A DNA stretch of 64,000 bases from Austropuccinia psidii (Eukaryota > Basidiomycota > Pucciniomycetes > Pucciniales > Sphaerophragmiaceae). The notes below the pieces were generated by a model, which was not told the DNA's origin, searched no databases, and saw nothing but the letters and a program-made list of their open reading frames with translations. The stretch is taken from the NCBI GenBank assembly GCA_023105745.1, contig JALGQZ010000013.1, positions 3,941,501-4,005,500 of the forward strand. The letters run 5' to 3'. Position 1 is the first letter of the stretch. Each line of letters opens with the position of its first letter. This document shows positions 24,991 to 37,100 of this stretch, in pieces. The translations under genes and the position numbers were made by a program.

Positions 24991-27900
24991 CCCCACTCTT
25001 ATAAAATTTAGATCTCACAAAAATTTCTTCATTGTTTTTTTTGGTGTTTGGATGATAAAAAGTTATTTGAGTAGTGGATCATTCACATAATATTGTTTGA
25101 AGAAAAATATTCTTTGAAAAATTGATAAAATAATTTTCATTTCATTTTCTATGTTAATTTTACCTTTGTTTCTTGCAACAATTCTTTTCTAATGAGCACA
25201 TATATATATCATTGATTCAAAGATCTGAATAAAATTTGTGGAAAATAGTTTCTTGTATAAGATAATCAGATATGTGGAAAAAATAATTTTAATTCAAAGA
25301 TATGGAATTTAAAGCTTCTTTTGATCAAAGAAAGCCAATTAAATTCCATTTTTTGTTTCTTAAGTATTTACTGAGAAAGACTTTTTATCCTACATGAAAT
25401 AATTCAACTTGAGGTCTTTAGTCCACATTTTTATCAATTCCCAAAATGACCTAATGCAGGATGTTTCATTTTGAACAAAGGTTTTCAGAAAAATTCTTAT
25501 TAAAAAAATCAATCCTCAAAAGGTTTTACTACCCAAATTTACTGTAAATTGTTCTATTTCCAAAACCAAAATGAAGATTTTCATGCTTAATTATTTGTGA
25601 CAAACAAATAAGGTGGAACAAAAGAATATAAATTTCAATTTATTTATTTTTCTTATGAAATAAAATTTTTCAGTACATAGAAATTAATGGAAGACAAATG
25701 AAAGTAAAGATTTCTATCAAGCCATCATAAAAGATTATTAAGATCCCAATTTTGTTCTCAAACAAGTTCAGCCCCTTTGCAAAAGGATTTCAAATCTTTC
25801 GGGTACTTTATTTTTGTCTTCTTACTCTAAAATTAAGCTGTTGGCCCTTAGAAAGCTCAAAAACTGGTTCATATTTTGATTGTTTTGGCCAATGCATATA
25901 AAGATTTTGGTCAAAACATTTAAGCACTTATATATTTTTGTGCAATATATGTATTCCATGCTTGAAGTCCATTTTTTGTCCATATAGTCAAAAACACCAT
26001 GAATAAAAGATTATGATAACATTTAGAAAGAGTGTTTTTACAATATTAACAGGTTTCCAAGGAATTAATGACATCATTATCATTGAAATTCAAACAGTAA
26101 CAGTTCTTTCAATCAAAAAAATTTAAAATCTTGACTTCAATAATTTCAAAATCTGGATTCAAAAGCAGAAATCATTTTCAATTGAAAGCTATCTTTCAAA
26201 AATATATCTATTTGGTATTTTTTTATAATTCTGTCATTTAAATTGACAATTACATTAACTACATTTAAAAAATTCCATATTTTTCAATTTGAAAGCTTTA
26301 TGTTGGCATTTTGTAAATTTCATGTTTATCATGTGAACAATACCATATTATACATAGATGCAATTTCATATGTGCAATTTCAAAAAACCATGTTTGAAAT
26401 TAAATAAATTCAACATTTTTCAGTGAAAAAATTTCATATTTGGTATTGAGAAAATGCCATACTTAGCATGTAAAAACAGGAAACCATTCTAAATTTTGGA
26501 TTTCAACAAATGCTCTATTTTTTTGAAATGATACCGTAGCTTTTATTGGAATGATAAAATGAAATTTATCAAAATGATGACATAATTATCATTATGACAA
26601 TTCCTGCACTCCACATGAAGACCCCCATTGTTGGGTTCAAAATATTTAAATGAAACAAATTCTGAACATGAGGGAGTGTCTGATACTTTCATCTTCTTTG
26701 AAAGAAAACATTCAAATCAAACAGCTAGAAGAATTTAAATCATCTTTTCAGAGAATTTGGGTATTTCTACAAAGTTTTCCCTTATCCAATGAACTTCTTA
26801 GAAAAGGATGTTGAAAACAATCAATATCTTTGGGAAACCATAATATAAAGAATGAACTGAGAAAAATTTGAAACAAGTTTCACATTTTTTTGGAGGATTG
26901 TTTGAAGAAGATGGGGCTTTGCATTTTTTCACCAGAAAATTACATGTTTTTCCATAATTTGGTAAGAAAAACATAATATATTGGAAAGAAAATTTCATTC
27001 ATTAGCTTTTTTTGGAAAATTTACTTTTGATTACGAGAACCTTATTATGGATATCTTCCTTCAATTTGAAATCTTTTAAGAAAATGTTTGTATACCATCA
27101 TTTCTTATCATTCAAAAAACGTAATCTGTATTTGAATCTTAACATATTATATCACACCTCAAATACCTATTCAAAGGAAAAATTCTATTTTCAATATATT
27201 TCAGTAATTTACACAAGAGGTTTCTGCTCCTGAATCAAAAAATGTGTTCAATTCAATCAAATTTTATCCTTTGTGAAATTAATAAAGTGATAAACTGCAA
27301 TAATATAGTATCATAAAACACACACAGAGGGAAAACGTTTGACTATAGTAAAAAGCTTCAAAAATCATAAATTCATTTTGAAGTCAATTTCAGCATTTTT
27401 GTAACCTGCATTCAATTTTTGGAATATCAGAGGAGAAAGATTTTAGCTATAATTGTGAAAATAAAGTATTATTTAACTTTATTTAGCTCCTGGATGAAAT
27501 ATTCCTATAATTTGAATTTTTAAAGTAACAGTAATTCATTCTGTATTTTCTCCAATTGATGAAGAGGAATATAAGCTTCTGAATCAATTACAGAATTGGA
27601 AGCATTAATGATATTGAAATTATTTACTTGATATTGTCAAAAATTTTGAATTAAATTCTTATGAAGGATTAAAATCTGGATAATTTTGGAAAACTGCTTT
27701 ATTCCACCATATTTTTGTATTCAGAGGAGGGAAAATGGATTAAGTAGTAATATATAACCTAGATCACATAGTTATTTTGTCCTCTAAGGAAAAGACGAAA
27801 GCGGAGAAACTTTTTTAGTGAAGGAAATTCACCTCAAAATATTATTTCTCCCAAACACATTGTAAATATTGTAATTCTTCAATTACTATAAATAGGCTCA

Positions 27901-30799
27901 TTTATATAAATATAGGGTGCTAGTAAAAGCACACATACTTCTAGTAAGAACATGCAAGTTCCTAAATTAATTTAGCTATTTATTGCCAAAAAATGTAATA
28001 TTTTGATCAAAACAGGTAAGTGACCCCTTTTTTAAAAAACAAATTCCTCAGAAAAGGTTTTGAGAAATTTTTGTATTTTTGGCCATATTTTCCCATTTTG
28101 GGAAATTAATATCCCCAAATTGTTTAATAGCTTTTTTTAACAAAAATTCTTGGAGATAGCCAATTTGCAAAAATGGTTCATGTTTTAAAAAAATTAATTA
28201 AAAGATCAATCAAAAATTGAGGGTTCAATCTTGAGAAAAAAACTGCAAGCCAATATTTTTGGGAATTCTTTTTTGTGGGACAAGTGCAGGACCAAAAATT
28301 GATTTTTATATATTTTCTGTTCATGTTTGAAAGAACATTCAGAATCCCATTCATGCTATCAAAAATTCTATTCATGGCATCAGTGGCATTAGTGCCATCA
28401 ACAATTCCATTTGTGGAATAAAAAGTGATATTTGTTAGATTAGTGGCATTATGGTGTCATTTTTGGCATCAACAATGAAATTCATGGAATTCAAAATGCC
28501 GTCTATATCATAAAAAAATTCTATTTATGAAATCACATATTTCATATATAGCATAAAAATGATATTTATCGAATCTAAAATTTCATGTATGGCATTGAAA
28601 ATTCCATTGAAGGAATCAGAAATCTCATTTATAGGTTCAAGCAGGCCACATTTCAGAAAAACCAATTTTTTATGCGGATTTTGGAAGCTCTTTGCAAAAT
28701 ACAGATTTTTAGGTTTTTCAAATTAAAAATGGGTACAGGGCCCACCTAATGTATTCTTGCCAATATATGGCAAAACCACACAATTGTTTAGTTAACAAAT
28801 GTAAGGGTTATGTGTTTTTATCAAAATTCATAAATGGGTTTACAAAAGCGCTAAATATACTTTTATTGTATTTTAGGAGAGGTCTTCAATTGGTGACTTG
28901 ATGTTTTTCATGACCTCATAAATGTTTAAAATATTATCATATCTTTCTTCAGTATTTTGATTAAATGACTTATCCTTCTATATTGAATCACTCCTCTCTA
29001 GATAATATGTGATTGTGAATGCCTATATATATGTAATATTTTTCTGAAATTTTCAAATGGAAAATAATTTCTTTCACAAACAGAGAATTCAAACTCATTA
29101 TTCTATATGGGTAGATTTTTTTGAGTTCATGTACATATTCATATATTATCAATATTAAACTGTGTCGCAAAATAATTCAAATGTATAATGTTCTAAATAG
29201 TTTTGTCTTGACCTCCATGGAAGCTAGGAAAAATTCCTAAAGGAAAACCAACAATTATTCTTTAAGTATTAATTTATAATTATAATGACTATTCAAAATA
29301 CCAAAGAATTAAACAATGAAAAAATGAATTAATTATGGATCTATTCAATAATTTTCAGATGGGCTTAAAGTTTGATTAAATATTAATACTTATAATTAGG
29401 ATAATTGTTACACCTTAGAATTAATCAAAATTGAGTCAAGTATATTTTTCTGTTTTAAAACTTAAAAAGCCAAAATCAAGAGGGAATGAATCCCTAATAT
29501 TCAATCTTTTTCCTTTTTTTCTTGATTAGAGAAACAAATCTTATATCAATTTTTAACATCAACTAGAAGGTATTTCTTTTCAAATTCATTTGAAGAATGA
29601 TATTTAAAGTAATATATTTTAGTCTAAGGAATTATATTTTTTATTATTCGAATAAATGTCTTCTGGATTCTCCAAGATTATTATCTGTGTCTTATTTTTG
29701 AGTATTAAATTTATATCTATTGTCACCAATTATGGCTTATCTGTACTAAAAATCACTATGATAAGTAATCTTGAGCTTATGAAATTCTTTAACAAAGAAA
29801 TTTTCTTATTTTTGGAAGTAACCTGTGTAAAATCATCAAATTATTTCAATCTTCTTTGTGCTGGAATAATTTCTTAAAAACACATGTAATTTTCTATTAA
29901 TACAATATGTCACCCGTCAGTTTTGGAAATTACTCAAACCAATCTTATTCCAGTCATTAAATTTCAGATATACCTATTATAGTAAGGAATAGTGCCAGAA
30001 ATTCTGCCTTAGTAATATATCTTTCCCAAAGAATTCTCAACCTCCATCCTTGGGTAATATTTCCCCATTATTTAAATCTCTTACATGATTCTATTGATGA
30101 TTCCATACATTGATAAAGAAGGAGCTTGTAAGATGTGTCTATGAAGCTGTTGATAATATTACTATTTATCTACAGTACTATGACTTCTATTATCGTATAT
30201 ATAATAAATAAATTCATTATAACCAAAATTTAAATAATAATTAATTTCTTGATTATTTCTGTCACTTGTAATGAACTAATAGTGACTTTAAAAGTAAGCA
30301 GAAATTGTCTACAAGATGTATTTAATGATAAAACCTCTTTATCAAAATAATAAAATTACTTTAATATATATTTATATTTTTCAAGAATTATTATAAAGAT
30401 AATTCTTGACGAAAAATATTACTAGAGAAAAACTTTAAGAAATAAATAAAATCACTCACTAATACTCCGATAATACCTTCAATAGAATTGGTAGAGAGAT
30501 TTGACAGACAAAATTTGGATTTAAAGGATTAAAATGGCTTTATAAGAGTAATAAGAAAATATTATAGCTAAATACTATTGGGGATGGTATATTTCCATCA
30601 TTTCACGTCTTTCTGATTGATTTGGAAGGATCTAGAACACTTAAGAAAAAATCTAACTAATACCTTTAATTTTGATTATTAATTCATAATTCCTTTTGGT
30701 TTTGTTATGAACAATACCATTCTTCATTGGCCCCATAATTTTGAGAAACATCAATTAAAAATTGTACTTTCAATGAATTCTGGAAGTTTTTACCTTATT
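24991..30799. other. AT-rich DNA without genes
   Basis: About 5.8 kb with only ORFs of 60-75 codons, of skewed AT-driven composition and no domains. The only structure seen is the degenerate minisatellite at 28320-28640. It is probably ancient repeat debris. Confidence 0.6.
28320..28640. repeat. Degenerate ATTCCATT.ATGG.ATCA minisatellite
   Basis: Variants of ATTCATGGCATCA and ATTCCATTTGTGGAAT recur roughly every 20-30 bases on the plus strand. Many units are short palindromes around ATTCCA/TGGAAT. Low complexity, no coding sense. Confidence 0.5.
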
Positions 30800-30802
30800 C
30801 AC

Positions 30803-30960
30803 CATGAGCAAAATGGCTACACCTGAGAGCAGGTGTTGCATTTGGAAATTGGCTTGGACCTATCCTGAACAGAGCTTGGACCCTTCCTGTGAACTAGGTT
30901 TAACCCAGGATTTATATGTTTGTCTGTATTACAAGTTATTACAAGCCACTGGAATATTAC
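30803..30960 (+). repeat. Hairpin-start repeat (copy 3)
   Basis: CACCATGAGCAAAATGG is followed by ACACCTG-agag-CAGGTGT, a perfect 7-bp stem. The 61-codon ORF across it is not shared by the other copies, so it is not called as a gene. Confidence 0.45.
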
Positions 30961-31079
30961 AGAAGTTTAAGGATTTGATTCCTTTCTGAATGAGATGAGC
31001 CAAGTATATAGTATATTATATGAAAAAACTTTCCATTCATATTTTCATCCTAAAGTGAATACTCTCTATGGTAAAAAAT

Positions 31080-32517
31080 TGTCAGCCTGTGACTCAAAAC
31101 CAGAGCACAAGCATGACAGCCAAAATACCATAAACCGATGGTATAGCCAAGATACCACCAGAACATGGAGCTGAGCCAAATCAGCTCAAAAGGTATCAAA
31201 AGAAAGAGGAAAATCAGCTCTTCCTGAAAATATAAGTCCCATCACCATAGGACAAGAAATAACAAAGTTGTTCCTGCTCAAAGTTATTGCTGAGCATAAA
31301 CCTTAATTTTCACCTCTCATCTAAAATCTAGAAGGAGAGGCTTAACCCCATCAAATGGGTATTCAAAATGAAGCTCTAAGCCAGGGCTATCCAATGGTAC
31401 CAGCAAAACTGAGCCAGCACCAATATTACTGGAGTTATGGTCAATTTCAGGCCAAATAAGGGTGAACAAAACATTCACCTCTCATCTAACTTCTACAGTT
31501 TTAGTGTGGGATACCTGAAGTGGGGTCTTTTTGGAAAGAGCACAATAAGGGATATCTGATGGTTTCATACACTTCCTTATATCTCAACTACTGCAGAAGT
31601 TATGGGGCAAACAAGCTCAATACAGCTTTTTGCCTAAAACACACCAATGTACAAAAATCTTGTACATGGGATAACACTACCATATTGAATGATACCCATA
31701 TCAAATGAGGTACCATTGTGTAGAGCACATACAGGGCTACACGCTGAAACATTTTTGAGGTTGATATCTAAAGAATTGACAAAGTTATGGCTGTTTTAAG
31801 GTTAAAATCCCACCTGCTGTCATATACAGCCTTACCATGGGATAATATCCCATAATCATGAATATGAGGTGTCAAATAGACTAAGAAGCATTTTTTTACT
31901 TCGATACCTCATATGTCAGTCAATACTGGGGTCCCATACAGTTTCTGTACAGCATTCTACGCGTCATACACGTCAGAATCAGGCTGTGAGGTCCCCAGAT
32001 GAAAATTTTCACCCTGTATTGGTGAAAACCGCCCAGATGTGGTTTCAAAGCCACATCTGAGCCCAATACAGGCTATACAGGCTGTTTGCAAACCACAAGC
32101 CAGTACCAGAAAGTGAAAAAATCTTCACTTCCTCTATGTGGAAAGGTCTAGCACCCTTTCCACCCCATTTCAGGATAAAAAGGAGGCTTTTCACAGCCAG
32201 AATTTTCTCCCCATCCTGCTCTTGAATTCCTACATAGTACAACTGTCCAAAACAGTTATACTCTTGGAAAATAATCAGGTATACTTCAAATTTAAGTATT
32301 GTAGCTTTTATTATTGTAATCCAACAGGTAAAAGTTGCACCCAGGGCTTTCAACAGCGCTCACCACCACTATATCCCTATAGTAAAGCCCTTAATATCTT
32401 AAATTATATCACTTATTATCAACTTTATTATCTTTTAAAACTATTTTTACCATGTAACAGTCATAGTTAAAGCTTGTAAATACTTATATACACCTTTATC
32501 ATAGACTAACCCTGACA
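31080..32517 (+). repeat. Element B 5' LTR (family 1)
   Basis: 1438 bp, from TGTCAGCCTGTGACTC to CTAACCCTGACA. Family members in the window lie at 7695, 16256, 19189, 39338/60124 and 63455. It should contain the promoter, but I see no strong TATA box. Confidence 0.95.
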
Positions 32518-32535
32518 TTTTGGGGGCCTGGCCGT
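32518..32535 (+). promoter_or_regulatory. Presumed primer-binding region of element B
   Basis: TTTTGGGGGCCTGGCC follows the 5' LTR directly; element A has TTTTTAGGGCCTGGCC. The shared core suggests function. I could not match it to a tRNA 3' end or to the LTR itself, so the priming mode is open. Confidence 0.4.
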
Positions 32536-32563
32536 GTTTTTTCCTTATTTTTGGACCTTAAAA

Positions 32564-33109
32564 GTAAGTTTTTCTCTTTTTATCATTTATTGACACCTGT
32601 TTTACCTTTTTTAGGCGTCATTTTCTCTTTAAATATATTATATATATATATATATATATTATTTATTTTTTAAATACTCATATATTATAGAGTATCGGTC
32701 ACGTGGCTAATAACCACAAGACTAGTATTTTTGGCGTGTTTTGTATATAAAAACACTTTAAGCCACTAATACAGCCTTAATTCTTAAGTGAATTAAGACA
32801 GCTCATACTGATAAACCAACAGTTGAGGCATGTTTGGGCACATTGTTAACTCAATTACCCTGTAATACACCATCTTTTGACAGATTATACTTGCTAATTA
32901 CAAGTATTCTGTGAGATATTGGCATACAAACAGTATACCACATATCAGTTAGCTCTATTTTTGACGTGGAATTGTTAATTCAATTACATTGTCATCATAC
33001 AAGGGCATCTGTAGTAACATACAAGCCCAGAGGCCATTCTTAGACGTGCAAAACCAGCCTTTTAAGAAGTCTTAAATGACATAAGCCCTCTTTTTCCTGT
33101 TTGATTCAG
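32564..33109 (+). other. Element B leader intron that builds the ORF0 start codon
   Basis: The donor GTAAGT is at 32564. The acceptor is the pyrimidine-rich TTTTTCCTGTTTGATTCAG ending at 33109. The intron is 546 nt. Joining ...CTTAAAA (32563) to TGGAAGAAAAC (33110) forms ATG from A plus TG. Both signals and the resulting ATG are conserved in element A. Confidence 0.55.
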
Positions 33110-33456
33110 TGGAAGAAAACTTCATACCACTTGAGACCCAGTCACAGCCCAACACACCAGTGACACCCTCAGAACCAGAGGGCAGCAAGGGCAAAGGAAA
33201 AAGGCTTAGTGAAGGCCAAATTACAGCCAAGAAGTGGACACCAATAGCCACTCAGAGGAGTAGAAAACCACAAAACTCTGCTTCAATACAAGGTAAACCA
33301 CCCTTAACCACTTGTACAGGAAAGATTAAAATTATTAACCCAGTTGTAACTTCCAAAGGCAAACTGCCCAAGTCAGTAGACAATAAATTTGTACAAGGCA
33401 CAGTCAAAGGTAAATACCCTAAGAACATGAAGTTTTTGACTGCTTGCAAGCACTGA
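33110..33456 (+). CDS. Element B ORF0 (small leader protein)
   Basis: The second exon encodes about 115 residues, starting (M)EENFIPLETQSQPNTPV and ending FLTACKH, with the TGA at 33454-33456. The start codon is split by the leader intron; the unspliced DNA has GTG at this place and an in-frame TAA at 33082. The protein is hydrophilic and rich in Lys, Pro, Ser and Thr, with no domain recognised. Its stop is one base from the gag-pol ATG, which suggests coupled termination and restart, or leaky use of one transcript. It is conserved and open in element A. Confidence 0.6.
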
Positions 33457-34178
33457 TATGTCCCCTGCATACCTCAGGGAACTTGGCTTCCAAAGGAACC
33501 AGCCAGAGGACAAAGAAGGATTGTCCAGAACCAGAAGACCAGGAAGAGGACACCTTGGACACAGTGGTGGATGGCAAAACAATGAGGGAGATAATATCAA
33601 CCTTGCCATTCGCACTCCAATTCAACAGAAACCTCAAACCAGAGGACTGGAAGGATATGGATCAAGTTCTTCAAATCCACCAACTCCTCAAAGACTTATT
33701 TCAATGGAGCATGGACAACAAGAGGTTCAACCTAGCAGCTCACTGGGCAGAACTTGGATCAAGTTGCCAGAAGATCTGTCTCAAAGAGATAGACTTCAAA
33801 GAACTGATGGTAATCACCAAAGGTTGGAATCCTACCAGGCAGCACAGACTCCTGGAGGCAAGGGCACAGAGGATAAGGGAGAATCAAGCCACTATCCAAG
33901 CAGGAGAAGAACAATTAACCCAGACAGGGCCTACTCAGATTCCTTCAGGTTCACAAGGAGCAGGCCAAATCAGCTCTCCAGTGGCTTCAAACCATTCAGA
34001 AACCAGCAGATCAGTGACCAAGAGTCACCATTCTTCACAATTCCAGGAAGTTTCCAGGAGAAGACAAGGAAACAAGGGCAAGAACAAAGCCTCCTTCAAG
34101 CAGAGGAGGAAAGAGTCAGACCCCATGATCCAGAAGCTGTTAGATTTGGTAAAAGAAGTACACAAGAACCAGAAATAG
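33444..34178 (+). CDS. Element B overlapping frame X protein
   Basis: This frame is open for about 244 codons while the gag frame is open over the same DNA. The protein has a well-ordered look: a central DWKDMDQVLQIHQLLKDLFQ and AAHWAELGSSCQKICLKEID, then VITKGWNPTRQHRLLEA, and a basic C-terminus (SRRRQGNKGKNK...). There is no ATG at the start. The frame opens at 33423 after a TAA and the first ATG is about 45 codons in (near 33582). It may be reached by frameshift from ORF0, alternative splicing or internal initiation. By hand count it keeps about 76% identity with element A. Function is unknown. Confidence 0.5.
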   Translation: MQALICPLHTSGNLASKGTSQRTKKDCPEPEDQEEDTLDTVVDGKTMREIISTLPFALQFNRNLKPEDWKDMDQVLQIHQLLKDLFQWSMDNKRFNLAAHWAELGSSCQKICLKEIDFKELMVITKGWNPTRQHRLLEARAQRIRENQATIQAGEEQLTQTGPTQIPSGSQGAGQISSPVASNHSETSRSVTKSHHSSQFQEVSRRRQGNKGKNKASFKQRRKESDPMIQKLLDLVKEVHKNQK

Positions 34179-37100
34179 TTGTAAACCACTCTAGAATCAG
34201 TAGTTGTAGTAATAGAAACATTACCCCCACTCAGACTGAAAATAACATTGTCACATCTGAGATTAACATCAACAGTGATACACTGTGGTTACAAATGTCC
34301 CAATATGCTGAACAATCTGAAAAGCAATTTGCAGAAATTAAAGCTAGCCAAGAGAGGATGAGACAAACTCAAGCCTCCTTGGAACAGATAGTTAAAAATC
34401 TTCAAGAAGAATATGCTCAACTGAGCAAAGCCTCTGAAGAAACCAACAAAAGACTGAATATAGTCTTTGAAGAACAACACCACAGCACAAGGGACAGGGA
34501 GTGTCTGGACCAAGACATTAACAAATTGTTTAATGCCTACCATAGCTTGAAGCCCCAACCACAAGGCCAAGTTAAGGATAATCCATATCAACCAGATGAC
34601 ATCAAACCAGATGCCATGTTGATGAATAAGGCGAGATCCCCATCACAATACCAAACTGGAGATGGCATGTCTTATTCGGAGAAGGAAGCCTTGAAACAGC
34701 TTCCTGAGGCCTCCAACTGGCCCAAATTCTCTGGATCAGGAGAATATGATCATATGGAACTCATAGATTATATTGATGGACTCTTCATTGATGTACCAAG
34801 CATACCAGATTACTGGATCACTGCTAGATTGAATACTGCATTTAAAGGTCATGCTAGTATATGGTACACAGAAATGAAAGAAATCCATGGCAGGAGAAAC
34901 TGGCCATGGTGGAAGAGTCAAATCATCCAAAAGTACAGTAATGGAACTTGGATATGGCAAAAGACCATGTCATTTTAAAATGACAAGTACTCTGTGGACA
35001 AAGATCCATATGAGTGGTGTCTTAGACAGTCTAAAAGACTTAAAGCCATTGATCCTCAGATGAACATTCAAATGAGGAATAACAAACTTCTGACACAACT
35101 GCCAGGAGAACTAGAGCATGCAGTAAAATGCAGATGCAACCAAAATTGCACTCTAGATGACATAGCCAACACCTTACAAGACATAAGGAAGAGGACTAAT
35201 ATAGGGAAATTCACCCTGTATAGAAGCAGCAGTTTCAAAGAGAAACAACCACTCAGGGTAGAGTTTAAAGACAAACCCAGAGAAAGAGTGGCAGAAGTGG
35301 CTAAGAAGAAGAATTCTTGCCACAATTGTGGTTCAACAGACCACTATGCCAACAACTGTCCAAAGGCAAAGAAAAAAGTCTATGCCATAGAGAAAGTCCC
35401 TGAGGAAGAACCTCCAACAGAAGATTCTGAATCAGACTCCATGGGTGATGCCATCAGAGAACCATCTGATGATGACCAAGACCCAAGAGAGGAATTTTTA
35501 GTGGAATACCAAGAGGAAACCCCACTGGAAATCCAGGACATACAGTTGGAAGCAGGCATGCCACAGGAGACTGCTAACAAGAACTTGTGCAAACACACAC
35601 AAGATGCACAAACATTCCTTGTTACACCAACCAAAGGAATGGCATATATACATGGGACAGCCACAAAAATGACTGTTTGTATGGACAATGCTCAGCATCC
35701 ACTGATCATTGATAGTGGAGAACACTGCTCCATAGTGGCCAGAAACTATCTGGATACCCACTTCCCAAACTGGGATAAACAGCTCTTGCCCACTAAGGCA
35801 AAGAACTTTAAAAGTGCATCAGGGAAGATGACTTCCATTGGGACAATTATCACAGAGATAATTATGCCCCACAGGAAGGGTAATATCAGACTCAATCCAG
35901 AGTTTGTAGTGCTTAATGATGCCCACATCCAAGGGCTTTTACTGGGAACAGATTACCAGAGGATGTATGGCATAGACATTTACAACAGTAAAAATAGGCA
36001 CATCACCATTGGTACTACCAAGGAAGAGAAATTTTCACTTGACATATACCAGATGTCTTCTCAAGACCCACTAGAAGAACTTCTGAAGGAATTCAGAGAG
36101 GGACAGTTTAGCACTACCCTCACCAGTAAACAAAAACTAAGTTTACTGAAGATGCTGAGAAAGAACAGACCAGCATTTGCCATTGGTGAAGAGCCATTAG
36201 GCAAGATCAAAGGCCATGATATAGAACTATATCTGGATGTGGAAAGGCCTTATCCACCCATTCTGAGGAGACCTCCTTATCCAGCAAGCCTGGAAACCAG
36301 GAAAGACATTGAGAAGCATATAAATGAACTCCTGGGTATGGATGTCATCAGGAAGATTGGACATAATGAAATAGTGGAAATCACCACCCCTGTCCTAATC
36401 ACCTGGCATGATGGAGAGTCTAGATTGTGTGGATATTTCAGAGCCCTGAATAACTACACAAAAGCAGACAGGTACCCTATACCTAGGATACCTCATGCCT
36501 TAGATAAACTGGCTAAAGCCAAATACATAACCAAAATGGATTGTATGAAAGGCTTCCACCAAAATGGAGTTAAACCAAACTCCATGAAGTTACTCAGGAT
36601 AATATGCCACATGGGTATATATGAGTACACCAGAATGCCATTTGGCATCAAGAATGCACCAGCCCACTTCCAAAGGATGATGAACACCATATTTCAAGAA
36701 GAAATAATGGAAGGCTGGATGGTAGTATATATTGATGATATCATTATATACTCAGAGACATGGGAAGACCATGTACAATACATAGACAGAGTCCTAAGTA
36801 AATGTATACCCATCAATATAAAAATTTCACTAAAGAAGTGTAATTTTGGCCATTAAGAGCTACTAGCTCTAGGACATAAGGTCTCAGGCCTTAGCCTGGA
36901 AATTGACCAGAACAAAGTAGCAGCAGTACTGCAAAAAACAGTACCAAAGAACATCCAAGAGATGCAATCTTTCCTTGGGTTTGCTAGCTACTATAGAAAC
37001 CATATAAAAAACTTTGCACACATAACTAGTAGTTTATACAAGTTATTTTCAAAAGATGTAGTTTTTGAAACAACCAAGGAAAGGAGGGATGCATATGAGA

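Noticed and set aside
32518..32535. Self-priming (Tf1-type) of element B
   Set aside because: Only a short, imperfect complement (AGCCAGGGCT) occurs in the LTR, not at a clear transcript start.
33423..33456. GTTTTTG as a frameshift site from ORF0 into frame X
   Set aside because: It does not fit X_XXY_YYZ (first base differs), although it is conserved in A and B. Too weak to call.
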